The notes beneath the pieces are model-generated. The model was not told the DNA's origin and did not search any database. It saw only the letters and a list, made by a program, of their open reading frames with translations. Both the position numbers and the translations under genes were made by a program. Below, in pieces: positions 35,576-44,419 of a DNA stretch of 64,000 nt (position 1 is the stretch's first letter; every line of letters begins with the position of its first letter). Source of the stretch: Psychrobacter alimentarius (GTDB lineage Bacteria; Pseudomonadota; Gammaproteobacteria; Pseudomonadales; Moraxellaceae); assembly GCF_001606025.1 (NCBI RefSeq), contig NZ_CP014945.1, positions 2,046,001 to 2,110,000 on the forward strand, written 5' to 3'.

Positions 35576-36658
35576 GTGTCACATCTAGAGATAAAACCTT
35601 ATTTATTACAAAGCATTAAAGCCGCTATAGAAGAGATGATTACGCAAGATAATCAAACCCTGAGCACATTTGTCATGACAGATGAATTACGCCATGACAT
35701 TTTAAATATACTGGTGACTTATGGCGACAAGATTCCTCATCCTGCTGGTGGTGACCATTCACAAACTTTGATTCGTTGGCAGATTTTGGCCTACGTGGCA
35801 GGTATTGATTTAACGATTGCCAAATGGTTTGAGTCTCATGTAGATGCCCTCAGCATCCTACATGAATTGGGTTATAGAGAATCAACACAAGGATTATGGG
35901 CGATTTGGGCGGCAGAAGGTCATCCTGTTCCCATACGTTATCAGCAAGGTAAAATCAGTGGTACAAAGTCTTGGTGTTCGGGTGCCAATATCGTTGATCA
36001 TGGACTCATCACTTATCGAGATGAGAGTGGCCAATCACAACTGCTTGTCGTATCCATGCAACAAGAGGGAATCGAGATTGATAATGGAGAATGGCATGCG
36101 GTCGGAATGCAAGCGACTGATACGGCCACCATACACTTCAATCAAGCAACAGCCAGTAATGTCGGAGCGGCAAATGCCTATCTAGAACGTGTGGGATTTT
36201 GGCATGGCGCGGCCGGTGTGGCGGCTTGCTGGTATGGAGCAACCACTTCTATAGCTGGCTATTTAATAAAGGCCTATCAGCAAAAACCACACGATTATAA
36301 AGCCATGTATTTAGGACAAATCAGCATCTCACTTTCAGTCACGCAGCAGTATTTTCATCATGTTGCTCACTTGATAGACAGCCAACCCACTCGCAGTCAC
36401 GAGCTTGCCATTCGTCAGTTAAGAGCAAACGTCGAGCAGCTGGCACGCGATGTTGTAGAAGCCGTTGGACAAGCGCTAGGCGCAGCGCCCTTTTGCCGTA
36501 ATGCTCATTTTGCAAAGCTATCAGCGGATTTGCCTGTTTTTATTCGACAAAGTCATGGCGCGTTTGATTTACAAAGAATTGGGGAGCTGTCGAGTATATT
36601 AGCCACTGACTTAAACAATGACTCCATTAATGAGCAGGAAAACATATGGCAACTGTGA
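35576..36658 (+). CDS. acyl-CoA dehydrogenase-like flavoprotein, divergent
   Basis: 360 residues, starting at GTG with AAGGAGA 7 bases upstream; an out-of-frame ATG two bases earlier hits a stop at once. The middle domain has GKISGTKSWCSGANIVDHGL, which parallels the acyl-CoA dehydrogenase beta domain (GxKxWISGA), and the C-terminal helical region has QLARDVVEAVGQALGAAPFC. The N-terminal domain is short and I see no clear catalytic glutamate, so a classic dehydrogenase reaction is uncertain. It is the first of four overlapping genes with PIG-L, methyltransferase and GT2 genes, a grouping I know from other bacteria without an assigned product. Confidence 0.75.
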   Translation: MSHLEIKPYLLQSIKAAIEEMITQDNQTLSTFVMTDELRHDILNILVTYGDKIPHPAGGDHSQTLIRWQILAYVAGIDLTIAKWFESHVDALSILHELGYRESTQGLWAIWAAEGHPVPIRYQQGKISGTKSWCSGANIVDHGLITYRDESGQSQLLVVSMQQEGIEIDNGEWHAVGMQATDTATIHFNQATASNVGAANAYLERVGFWHGAAGVAACWYGATTSIAGYLIKAYQQKPHDYKAMYLGQISISLSVTQQYFHHVAHLIDSQPTRSHELAIRQLRANVEQLARDVVEAVGQALGAAPFCRNAHFAKLSADLPVFIRQSHGAFDLQRIGELSSILATDLNNDSINEQENIWQL

Positions 36659-37545
36659 CGACCAATATGTCAGAAAACCTCTCATGGTCTGACTTAACAT
36701 TTAGCGATAACAATACAAAGATCGGTACTGACGCTATAGCCAATCGTACAGTCACAGCTGAACACAACCATCCAATTGTCGGTGATCGAGTTATTGAAGG
36801 TGTTGGTACGAGTCCAGATACTTGGCAAAATTGGCAAGGACTACACGCGTTACCTCGATTAAATATTGCACAAAACTTTTTACCGCATCAGCGTGTGTGT
36901 ATCTTTGCGCCCCATCCTGATGATGAAATTTTGGGCTGCGGCGGTATGCTGCAACAACTGGCAGCGCACGGGAATTCTATCTTGCTTATCCATGTGACCA
37001 ACGGTACCCAAAGCCACCCAGACTCACAAATTTATCCACCGCAAACATTAGATATCATTCGCCCGCAAGAGAGCCTTGCGGCTTTAAACGCATTGGGCGT
37101 GGCATCACAAGTCACGTCAATTTTTCTAGACTTGCCTGACGGTGATGTATTTGCACGGCAAGAGCAGTTTAATAAAAAATTGGATACTATCATTCAGCCT
37201 GAGGATATTTTGGTAGCACCCTTCATTCATGACGGACATCCTGACCACGAGGCAACCGGACAAGTCGTTGCTGCATTCGCCAAAAAGCATCATCTGATCT
37301 TTTATCAAGCACTCATTTGGGCATGGCATTGGGCAAAGCCTGACGATAGGCGCATTCCTTGGCACATTGCCGTCAGACTTGACTTAACAGCTGAGCAATT
37401 AGCGCGTAAAGCGCAAGCGATCAACTGTTTTGCTAGCCAAATCACCGCTGATGAAAGTACAGGCAATCCGCCTATTTTATCGGCTCAAACCATTGCCAGA
37501 ATTAGCCAACGCTGGGAGGTTTATTTATATGAATCACATCTCTAA
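36646..37545 (+). CDS. PIG-L family (LmbE-like) deacetylase
   Basis: 299 residues. The zinc-site motif APHPDDEILGCGG lies at about residues 88-100 and the second ligand motif in HDGHPDHEATG near 192-202, both intact. PIG-L enzymes remove N-acetyl groups from sugars such as GlcNAc-linked lipids or thiols. The first 70 residues are a variable lead. The start overlaps the upstream gene by 13 bases and the stop overlaps the methyltransferase by 17, so the set is one translation unit. In some genomes PIG-L and methyltransferase are one bifunctional protein; here they are separate. Confidence 0.9.
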   Translation: MATVTTNMSENLSWSDLTFSDNNTKIGTDAIANRTVTAEHNHPIVGDRVIEGVGTSPDTWQNWQGLHALPRLNIAQNFLPHQRVCIFAPHPDDEILGCGGMLQQLAAHGNSILLIHVTNGTQSHPDSQIYPPQTLDIIRPQESLAALNALGVASQVTSIFLDLPDGDVFARQEQFNKKLDTIIQPEDILVAPFIHDGHPDHEATGQVVAAFAKKHHLIFYQALIWAWHWAKPDDRRIPWHIAVRLDLTAEQLARKAQAINCFASQITADESTGNPPILSAQTIARISQRWEVYLYESHL

Positions 37546-38299
37546 ATCTATAATAGCAGATGATACTCCTGCTATCGCTCACTCTGATAATTATTCACAG
37601 ACCTATTTCGATGCGTTATACAGTGACAACACTGACCCGTGGGAGTATCAGACGCGCTGGTATGAAAAACGCAAGCGTGATATGTGTCTTGCGGTATTGC
37701 CTCAAAATCAATATGACAATGCGATTGAATTGGGCTGCGGCAATGGTGTGTTTAGTGAGTTACTTGCCCGCCGTTGTCAGGCGTTGGTGAGTATAGATAG
37801 TAATCAGCAAGCAGTAGCACTTGCCAAACAACGCTTGGCCAAATCCTCTCATGTAAAGGTCATACAAGGCGTTATTCCTCATACTTTATCGACCCTAAGC
37901 AATGTATTACTCGACGCTTATCCTTTAGCAGACGATTCACCTACCCACCAATCGTCCTTTAATTTGATTGTCATTAGCGAGATTTTATATTATTTATCGC
38001 CCGCTGATATTGATACCGTTATTACTTGGATTCAGCAAAATCTTGCTATCGGCGGCACGTTACTCTGCTGTCATTGGCGTTATCCCATTGATGGGTTTGA
38101 GATGACAGGTGAGACGGTACACCAACGCTTATATCAAGCGTTTGATTTGTCCAATACTGTATCCAGTAATAAGGCATTCAACGAGAGGAAACAGCAAGTA
38201 GATTTTTCGCATCAAAGCAAGCTAATAGATACTGACTTTTTACTAGACGTTTGGCAAAACTCTCCAAAATCGGTCGCCATGCAAGAAAACTTGATATAA
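37529..38299 (+). CDS. class I SAM-dependent methyltransferase (NodS-like)
   Basis: 256 residues from the ATG at 37529, preceded by GGGAGG at 10 bases; an upstream in-frame start inside the PIG-L gene is unlikely. Residues 24-45 hold YSDNTDPWEYQTRWYEKRKR, the lead found in NodS-like N-methyltransferases and in the PIG-L-fused type. Motif I is AIELGCGNGVFSELLA, with IDSN as the acidic SAM loop and SEILYYL as the later strand. Working on the amine freed by the PIG-L enzyme is an attractive inference, since NodS methylates a deacetylated glucosamine. Confidence 0.88.
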   Translation: MNHISKSIIADDTPAIAHSDNYSQTYFDALYSDNTDPWEYQTRWYEKRKRDMCLAVLPQNQYDNAIELGCGNGVFSELLARRCQALVSIDSNQQAVALAKQRLAKSSHVKVIQGVIPHTLSTLSNVLLDAYPLADDSPTHQSSFNLIVISEILYYLSPADIDTVITWIQQNLAIGGTLLCCHWRYPIDGFEMTGETVHQRLYQAFDLSNTVSSNKAFNERKQQVDFSHQSKLIDTDFLLDVWQNSPKSVAMQENLI

Positions 38300-38337
38300 C
38301 AAGTGTGAGAGTAAGACAATGCGAGGGAGACGCCACT

Positions 38338-39033
38338 ATGGAAAATAGCGACATGGCTGAAATGAAAATTGGTATTGTGATTCCCGCTCATAACGAAGCG
38401 ATGACTATTAGCGCTTGCCTAAAGTCCATTCACAAAGCCATTACTCAACTGCCCTCAACTATCTTGGCATATCCGCTCGTGGTGCTTGATGGCTGTACCG
38501 ACGAGACGTTGGCGTTAGTCAAAAATGCAGGTGTGGATTACATAGAGTGTGATTATCACTGTGTGGGACGAGTGCGAGATATAGGTATTCGCCACGCTAT
38601 TAAAAATGGCGCAACTTGGATAGCCTGCACAGACGCGGATTCAATCGTGACACCAGATTGGCTTGTGCAGCAAGTCATTCATATCGAGCAGCAGGCTACC
38701 GATATGATTTGCGGTGTGGTAAGTGTTGATAACTGGGCACATTTGACGACACAAACGCAAAAAGACTATATCGCGCATTATCAAGATATGATGGGACATC
38801 GTCACATTCATGGGGCGAATTTAAGTTTTAGCAGCAAATCCTATCTCGCTGTTGGCGGCTTTGCGCCTCTACCCTGTCATGAAGATGTAGATTTGGTCAA
38901 AAGATTCGAAGATCAAGATTATGCCATTACTTGGAGCAATCGTGTCCGTGTGATTACCAGCAGTCGTCTAGATGCTCGAGCAAATGAAGGCTTTGCGGCA
39001 TTTTTGGCAAATCTAGAGAAAGACAATTTATAA
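38338..39033 (+). CDS. family 2 glycosyltransferase
   Basis: 231 residues from the ATG at 38338, chosen because GAGGGAGA lies just upstream. GT-A fold marks: IGIVIPAHNEAMTISACLKS, VVLDGCTDETL, the nucleotide-metal site CTDADSIVTPDW (D-A-D), and the acceptor motif PCHEDVDLVKRF (ED). It uses an NDP-sugar as donor. It ends the chain begun by otsB and is followed by a strong terminator. Being soluble without membrane helices, it likely acts in the cytoplasm on a small glycoside or lipid precursor. The product is unknown. Confidence 0.9.
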   Translation: MENSDMAEMKIGIVIPAHNEAMTISACLKSIHKAITQLPSTILAYPLVVLDGCTDETLALVKNAGVDYIECDYHCVGRVRDIGIRHAIKNGATWIACTDADSIVTPDWLVQQVIHIEQQATDMICGVVSVDNWAHLTTQTQKDYIAHYQDMMGHRHIHGANLSFSSKSYLAVGGFAPLPCHEDVDLVKRFEDQDYAITWSNRVRVITSSRLDARANEGFAAFLANLEKDNL

Positions 39034-39178
39034 AGTACTCGTATTAGATATATGGCACAGCTGACTTATCAAAAATATAGAGCTGAGAAAATCACCTTTT
39101 ATACAAACCAAAACGTTCTATCGTTACTCTTCAGGTAATGCCTAAACCTTATTGAAAATAGCCACATAAATGAACGTG

Positions 39179-39206
39179 AAAGCTACGATACATAACCGTA
39201 GCTTTT
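39179..39206. terminator. bidirectional terminator between convergent genes
   Basis: AAAGCTACG (39179-39187), a nine-base loop, and CGTAGCTTT (39197-39205) form a perfect 9-bp stem followed by T on the plus strand. It separates the GT2 gene from the convergent NADAR-type gene. Confidence 0.7.
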
Positions 39207-39255
39207 GACTTACTCAAATTTTTATAACTGGCCTAGTATTTATTTATAACTAGTA

Positions 39256-39993
39256 TCAAACCCAACCTGCCTCCAGCAGCTTCTCAGTATTGCTCACTTT
39301 AAACTCACTATATAAGTCAAAAAATGCCATTGGGTCTTCAACATTATCGAGCAACTCTCGTTTTTTAAGTGCCACAAACATGGCTAGTGCATAAGCGGCG
39401 CAGTGAATCTTTTTCTTAGGATTAAACTCAAGATCCGTAAAAGCCTGATACTGCATTACTTCTTCATGCAGCTGAGTATTTTGTTTTAGGGCATTCACAT
39501 ACAGCCAATCATAAAACGTGGTCAGTGGCTCGACACTCCATTCCATACCAAAATAGTTATAGCCAATCAGTTCACCTGAGGTCATTAAGCGCTCATCTCT
39601 TCTGGCTTGTCTTGGCGGCGCACTTAGCAAATCAGTATAAGGGCCACCATCCTCAAAAATCATACTACTTTGAAAGGCATTTTCGACACTATACTGACTA
39701 CCATCATCATTTGTAAGTTTTAAGCTCAGTGGGCTAAGCAAAAAACTCAGCTTATTGCCTGATTTACTGGACATCTCCAAGACATTATTAAAGCCGTATT
39801 TCTTACGGATAACTTGATGCAAGTCATTGATAGTTTTTTTCTTTTGTCTACTTGCGAACCCTACATGCCGCTCGACCCTGACCATGTCCGTTTTTACCAG
39901 ATTGTCACTGTTGACGCGAGGCATAAATACGGGTTTGAGCTCTACGGGATTTTTTCTTTGTTCGATAGGGTTCTGTCTTTGTTCCATAACCAT
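39256..39993 (-). CDS. orphan DarT1-associated NADAR-type antitoxin-like protein
   Basis: 245 residues (possibly starting six bases later at the second ATG, better spaced from AAGG). The segment QYSVENAFQSSMIFEDGGPY (about 100-119), ARRDERLMTSG and YNYFGMEWSVEPLTTFYDWL match the NADAR family that accompanies DarT1 toxins, including the SVENAFQ opening and the FYDWLY core. NADAR proteins remove ADP-ribose from DNA guanine and neutralise DarT1. No darT-like gene is present on either side: the neighbours are a terminator with glycosyltransferase and a GST. It may be a leftover antitoxin, a housekeeping hydrolase or an anti-phage module partner encoded elsewhere. Family assignment is from memory of conserved segments. 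Confidence 0.7.
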   Translation of the reverse strand: MVMEQRQNPIEQRKNPVELKPVFMPRVNSDNLVKTDMVRVERHVGFASRQKKKTINDLHQVIRKKYGFNNVLEMSSKSGNKLSFLLSPLSLKLTNDDGSQYSVENAFQSSMIFEDGGPYTDLLSAPPRQARRDERLMTSGELIGYNYFGMEWSVEPLTTFYDWLYVNALKQNTQLHEEVMQYQAFTDLEFNPKKKIHCAAYALAMFVALKKRELLDNVEDPMAFFDLYSEFKVSNTEKLLEAGWV

Positions 39994-40197
39994 GTGCCTT
40001 ATATCAACGATCTTGCATAAATGTTCTTTTTTAACAGGTTTGCTTCACTGTATTTTACATCTCTATATCGCGACGCTCTATTGCTACTGCCCTTATTGGA
40101 CGCTGGTGAATGCTACTGTATATTTCTGAATAATGCCATCAAATAACGTCTTTTCATGCTCATACTTGTATCAAATATACTCATTATCTCAGCACCA

Positions 40198-40854
40198 TCA
40201 CTCAGTTTTGGCAGGAAAAACCACCGTCTCATCTTCTTCCTGCCACGGTTGGAACTTGACCATGGCTTGCAAAAATAACGGATGCGCTAACCAGTTTTGT
40301 AGCCATTGCTGTAATTTTGGATACGGTAGACTATAAAAAGTATCGCGATCTACATGGGCGAATTGGCGCACAAAAGGCATGATGCCGATATCAGCAATGG
40401 TTACGCTATCACCTAATAGGTAGCGATTTTTGGTCAGTAGATTCTCTAAAATCTGTAAGAAGACCTCCCCTTGCTCCCGATATTCAGTTTGGGTCATCTC
40501 AGGATGACGATCAGCATATTTATAACGATCCAGCCAATGCTTAAAGTCATTGTCATTTTGCGCAATCAACGCATTGGCTTGAGACAAGATACCTTTATCC
40601 AATAGTCCCTGTGGATCACTCTGCTCAAGCGCCCACACCATGATTTCTTGGCTTTCTTCAATCACAGTTTCATTTGTTAGTTGTAAGACAGGTACTGTAC
40701 CTTTTGGACTAATCGCCAGCATTTGAGGTGGTTTGTTTTTTAAAACGATTTCGCGTAGCTCGACAGACATGCCTGCAAACAAAAGGCCGAGACGAGCACG
40801 CATGGCATAAGGACAACGTCGGAATGAGTATAGGCGATGAAGGGATAATGTCAT
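40198..40854 (-). CDS. glutathione S-transferase family protein
   Basis: 218 residues, ordinary GST length. The thioredoxin-like N-domain has LYSFRRCPYAMRARL, with a CPYA motif in the position of the glutaredoxin CPYC, then KGTVPVLQL and the glutathione-binding VIEESQEIM. The C-domain has the helical GDSVTIADIGIMPF with the conserved N-capping Ser/Thr-x-x-Asp. Likely a glutathione-dependent oxidoreductase or transferase in the cytosol. No operon partner. Confidence 0.9.
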   Translation of the reverse strand: MTLSLHRLYSFRRCPYAMRARLGLLFAGMSVELREIVLKNKPPQMLAISPKGTVPVLQLTNETVIEESQEIMVWALEQSDPQGLLDKGILSQANALIAQNDNDFKHWLDRYKYADRHPEMTQTEYREQGEVFLQILENLLTKNRYLLGDSVTIADIGIMPFVRQFAHVDRDTFYSLPYPKLQQWLQNWLAHPLFLQAMVKFQPWQEEDETVVFPAKTE

Positions 40855-40963
40855 AGATATTTTACGCAGTTAAATAAATGTACTCAGGTTCACTGGTGCT
40901 AGTGATTATTAGATTTAGATATCATTTTTGATCTTGGTTATATATTAAGGTCGATAAAAGAAT

Positions 40964-40996
40964 GCAGCTAATCAGACAGAGGCTGTCAAAAGCTGC
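40964..40996. terminator. nested hairpin downstream of the TauE/SafE gene
   Basis: GCAGCT (40964-40969) pairs with AGCTGC (40991-40996), enclosing GACAG/CTGTC. On the minus strand the stem is followed by ATTCTTTTAT. It may end the minus-strand mdc-tauE transcript, though the T run is weak. Confidence 0.4.
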
Positions 40997-41019
40997 ATGA
41001 ATTTTGACAAAAAATAGTG

Positions 41020-41826
41020 CTAGATGACGCCTAAACCACTTAGGAGCAATTGACTACCCGCGAATAGGAGCAAAATGCCAAAAGCACGTTTCAGCATCAA
41101 GGCAGGCAGTTGATGGGCAAGCTTAGCACCAATTTTTGCTGTGATAAAGCTGGCGACAGAAATACAGAAAAAACCACTGATATGCACAAAACCAATCGTC
41201 CCCTCAGGCAGATTGGTCATGTCTTTACCAAACCATGCAAAGCCTGCTGCGCCAGCCAAAGCTATCGGTAAACCACACGCGGCGGCCGTCCCTACCGACT
41301 GCTTCATGGACAAGCCCGCCCAATTCAAGAACGGAACCGTTAAGCTACCACCGCCAATACCAAAAATAGACGAAGCCAAACCAATACCCGTACCTGCACC
41401 AAACTGAACACTTGGCGGCGTCAAAGGTTTTTTTGGCTGCTCTTTGTTCGAAAAGAAGAGCATTTTTAGCGCAATCAGTAAGGCGCCAACACCAATGATG
41501 GCTTGTAAAGAGTCGCCATCAATAGCATCAGCGACACCCGCACCCACAAGGCTACCGATAACCAAGCCTAATGCCATATTACGCCAGATATCCCAGCGTA
41601 CACCGCCACGTTTATTGTGGGCTGTTAAAGAGCTGATCGAGGTCACAACGATAGTGGCAAGAGACGTCCCAACCGCTAGGTGAGTCACCACCTCAGGCGA
41701 AAACTGATAAGAAGTAAAAATCCATACCAAGACGGGCACGATAACCATGCCACCACCCACTCCGAACAAACCTGCACAAACGCCGGCAAATGCTCCTGCA
41801 ATAACAAACCACACATATAACAACAT
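41020..41826 (-). CDS. TauE/SafE-family membrane exporter
   Basis: 268 residues with about eight hydrophobic helices. The family repeats are evident: AGLFGVGGGMVIVPVLVW at about 20-37 and the second-half copy GIGGGSLTVPFLNWAG near 155-170, each followed by helices with small residues. TauE/SafE members carry sulfite, sulfoacetate or other small anions; several sit with malonate genes. It lies 58 bases after mdcH on the same strand, so it may be a member of the malonate operon, which would be an unusual addition. Confidence 0.88.
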   Translation of the reverse strand: MLLYVWFVIAGAFAGVCAGLFGVGGGMVIVPVLVWIFTSYQFSPEVVTHLAVGTSLATIVVTSISSLTAHNKRGGVRWDIWRNMALGLVIGSLVGAGVADAIDGDSLQAIIGVGALLIALKMLFFSNKEQPKKPLTPPSVQFGAGTGIGLASSIFGIGGGSLTVPFLNWAGLSMKQSVGTAAACGLPIALAGAAGFAWFGKDMTNLPEGTIGFVHISGFFCISVASFITAKIGAKLAHQLPALMLKRAFGILLLFAGSQLLLSGLGVI

Positions 41827-41884
41827 CGGACCTGCCTTTTATTTACTCATCTTTGGTGGTGCTTATCTTTAACCGCACTTGCGT

Positions 41885-42805
41885 CTATTTGTTTTTTACT
41901 ACCCATTCTAACAAGCCATCAACATGGCGAAAGTCATCCCAGCTTCGGCAAGGTAGATGTGGCATCAAGTTGTTGATCATTTTAGAGAGTGCATTGCCAG
42001 GACCCATTTCGATAATCATACTGGGCTGATATTCTTGAATGGTTTCCATACACGTATACCAATCCAATGGATGATCAATTTGACTTGAGAGAATCTGTAG
42101 ACCTTGTTTGGCAGCGTAGTATTTTATACCCTCAGTCGCGCTAATAATAGGGGTTTGCATCATTGGCATAGTCATTGCGTCGGTATAGGTTCGGAATTTT
42201 TCGGCAGCGGCTTGCATCATTTCGGTATGAGAAGGGACAGATACGTTAAGTAACTTGGTATTTCGTGCGCCTAGTGTTTGCGCCAGTTGTTCCGCTTGAC
42301 TTAGTTTTTCATTGTGCCCAGCAATGATGAATTGATCTTCACCAATTTTAATGGATAAGTATGTGTTGGTTTCTAAGAGTAATTTTTCAAGTTCGCTACT
42401 ATGTAGCCCTTGCACAGACAGTAAACCACTAGAAGCCGAGACATCTTCTTCCATGAGTTTGGCTCTTTGCTGAACCAGTGTCAATCCCGCCTCAAAATCC
42501 AGCTCTGCGCTACAACAAAACGCATTGATTTCGCCCAATGAATAGCCTGCAAAAGCGATGGGCTTGTCAATCATTTGGCGCAGCTTCTGCCAACGATGGT
42601 ACTGTAAGGTATAAATAAAAGGCTGTGCAATCTCGTTGCTGAATATTGTTTCGCCAGCAAAAGTACTATCAATATCGTTTGCAAATAGATCCGGCATCAT
42701 ATCTTTTAGCAATGCTTGCTCGTATTCGCTGGTGTCATTTAACACCTCTTCTATATGCCGCTGACCTTGCAAACCTTGCCCACTAAACAGAAGGATTAAA
42801 CTCAT
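41885..42805 (-). CDS. mdcH: malonate decarboxylase epsilon subunit (malonyl transferase)
   Basis: 306 residues from the ATG at 42805, preceded by AAGG at 6-7 bases; longer in-frame starts lack homology. FSGQGLQGQ is the acyltransferase opening, GYSLGEINAF holds the nucleophile serine, and PSHTEMM holds the catalytic histidine. It charges the MdcC carrier with malonyl from malonyl-CoA in the start-up reaction. It overlaps mdcB by 23 bases. The last structural gene of the mdc set. Confidence 0.93.
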   Translation of the reverse strand: MSLILLFSGQGLQGQRHIEEVLNDTSEYEQALLKDMMPDLFANDIDSTFAGETIFSNEIAQPFIYTLQYHRWQKLRQMIDKPIAFAGYSLGEINAFCCSAELDFEAGLTLVQQRAKLMEEDVSASSGLLSVQGLHSSELEKLLLETNTYLSIKIGEDQFIIAGHNEKLSQAEQLAQTLGARNTKLLNVSVPSHTEMMQAAAEKFRTYTDAMTMPMMQTPIISATEGIKYYAAKQGLQILSSQIDHPLDWYTCMETIQEYQPSMIIEMGPGNALSKMINNLMPHLPCRSWDDFRHVDGLLEWVVKNK

Positions 42806-43670
42806 TTTCGACCTTATAAAAGAAAATCGTAACCGCCAACAAATCTGCACTCCCGCCTGGGCTAAGGTTACGGTGAATAAAATAGTCATTGATCGTACTG
42901 ACTGCTTGACGCCATTTAGGTTGATGGACGCCCCCTGCTTGTAAGAACTGTTTTGCCATAGTCTGGGCATTGGTCAAGTCAACCATGCCGCCGCGCCAAA
43001 CCAGATTGGTGTCCGATAGAGATGCTATCAACGTCATCAAGGTTTGCATGGCCGCTTTTTCAAAGTCTTGAGTACGATAAAGCGTCTCATAAAAACAAGG
43101 CAATGCTAAGTTTTGAATGATTTGAAAACCCGTCGCCACCATTTCTATCGCGCCTGTCACACCATATTTTTTATACATTTGCTGTCCATGGCTGTCAGCC
43201 TTGCGCTCTAGTCGATGCGTTAGGTCATACTGCCAGCTTTCGACGATTTGTGCACAAATATTTTGTGTGGTCAGTGTTTGATTGTCTTGTAGACATTTAC
43301 CAATCGCGGCACTCGCAAAACCCAAGTTAAAAATAGCCCCTTTGTGCGTATTAATATTATTGGTCGCTTGGCGCATCTTTATTTCTTGCTCGATGCCTGC
43401 TTTTTTTATATCGTCAAAATCTTTGTTGTCATGACCGTAGGCGCTGAGGGTGGCAAAATACCCTCGCAGCGATTGGATACTGGCGATGAACGTATCATAA
43501 TTCATATCTGAATGGCTGCCATTGCCTGAAGGGCACACCAATCCCGGTTTGTTGTCAAGGTTGATCTCTTCATATAACGCATCAAGCGCAAAATCATCAA
43601 TTTGCTGCCAAATGGCCTGCTTAGAAAATAAGACGTCGCTTACGGGCGTCGATAAAACGTTCACACTCAT
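42783..43670 (-). CDS. mdcB: triphosphoribosyl-dephospho-CoA synthase
   Basis: 295 residues. It makes the prosthetic-group precursor 2'-(5''-triphosphoribosyl)-3'-dephospho-CoA from ATP and dephospho-CoA. CitG/MdcB marks: KPGLVCPSGNGSHSDMNY near residue 40, THKGAIFNLGFASAAIG, and SLSDTNLVWRGG near 215-226. AGGA lies 9 bases before the ATG. The first 50 bases overlap the end of mdcG, a long overlap that indicates coupling. Confidence 0.93.
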   Translation of the reverse strand: MSVNVLSTPVSDVLFSKQAIWQQIDDFALDALYEEINLDNKPGLVCPSGNGSHSDMNYDTFIASIQSLRGYFATLSAYGHDNKDFDDIKKAGIEQEIKMRQATNNINTHKGAIFNLGFASAAIGKCLQDNQTLTTQNICAQIVESWQYDLTHRLERKADSHGQQMYKKYGVTGAIEMVATGFQIIQNLALPCFYETLYRTQDFEKAAMQTLMTLIASLSDTNLVWRGGMVDLTNAQTMAKQFLQAGGVHQPKWRQAVSTINDYFIHRNLSPGGSADLLAVTIFFYKVENEFNPSV

Positions 43671-44325
43671 CAGTATTCCATCCTAGTAATACGTCTATTG
43701 TTTGTAGCTCAACCTCATGAAGCGTTTTGATAACCACGGTCGGTATATCAGACACTACAGCATGAATAAGCTCATTAAATGACACATCTTCATGTCCATG
43801 TAATCTGACTTCCCCATCGATTCGCAAGTTCGCTACAGATAAGGCAAATTGCTTAAAGATTTCAATTGCTATCAATATATCGGCCAGCCTATCCATCTCA
43901 TGAACATTGATTAAAATATCAAGATCTGATGTAGGCGTGACAAAAGGCAGATTGGTAAAGTATTGATTGGCAAAGGAGCCGTATACATAAACATCGGCTT
44001 TCAAATCACGACATTGCCTGACAAAAGACTGCGTCTGTTCTTGAAGGTTTTTAGGAAGACTGGGTATCACTGTCTCAAGTACCAATGGCAAAGTGACGAC
44101 TTGAGGCGGTGCAGACAGTTCGAGCGCAAGTCTATATTTACAGTGGTTTTCTATGTGGCTGGTGGCTACTTTTAAGACGTGCGCTGTACTTTGCCGACAC
44201 ACTGTGAAAGGCTGCATGGCTTCAATCATGTGGTCAATGGCTTGGATGACAGATAAAGGTACAGAAGCATTTAACAAGGTAAATGCTTCTTCTGGTTGTA
44301 AGTAGACTAAGTCATGACGATGCAT
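43621..44325 (-). CDS. mdcG: malonate decarboxylase holo-ACP synthase (phosphoribosyl-dephospho-CoA transferase)
   Basis: 234 residues from the ATG at 44325, 6 bases after AGGTGG; a GTG nine bases upstream is possible. It attaches the prosthetic group to a serine of MdcC. A nucleotidyltransferase-type motif is visible: VYGSFANQYF, then TPTSDLDILINV with paired aspartates (D-L-D). C-terminal LLGWNTDECERFIDARKR fits. Next to mdcB, its functional partner. Confidence 0.92.
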   Translation of the reverse strand: MHRHDLVYLQPEEAFTLLNASVPLSVIQAIDHMIEAMQPFTVCRQSTAHVLKVATSHIENHCKYRLALELSAPPQVVTLPLVLETVIPSLPKNLQEQTQSFVRQCRDLKADVYVYGSFANQYFTNLPFVTPTSDLDILINVHEMDRLADILIAIEIFKQFALSVANLRIDGEVRLHGHEDVSFNELIHAVVSDIPTVVIKTLHEVELQTIDVLLGWNTDECERFIDARKRRLIF

Positions 44326-44419
44326 GCAAACCACCTATCCGTCTATTTAATCATCACTATAAAAATCATAGCGATAAAAATCTAACTGGCATAAATATAA
44401 GTGACATGAGAATATGAAT

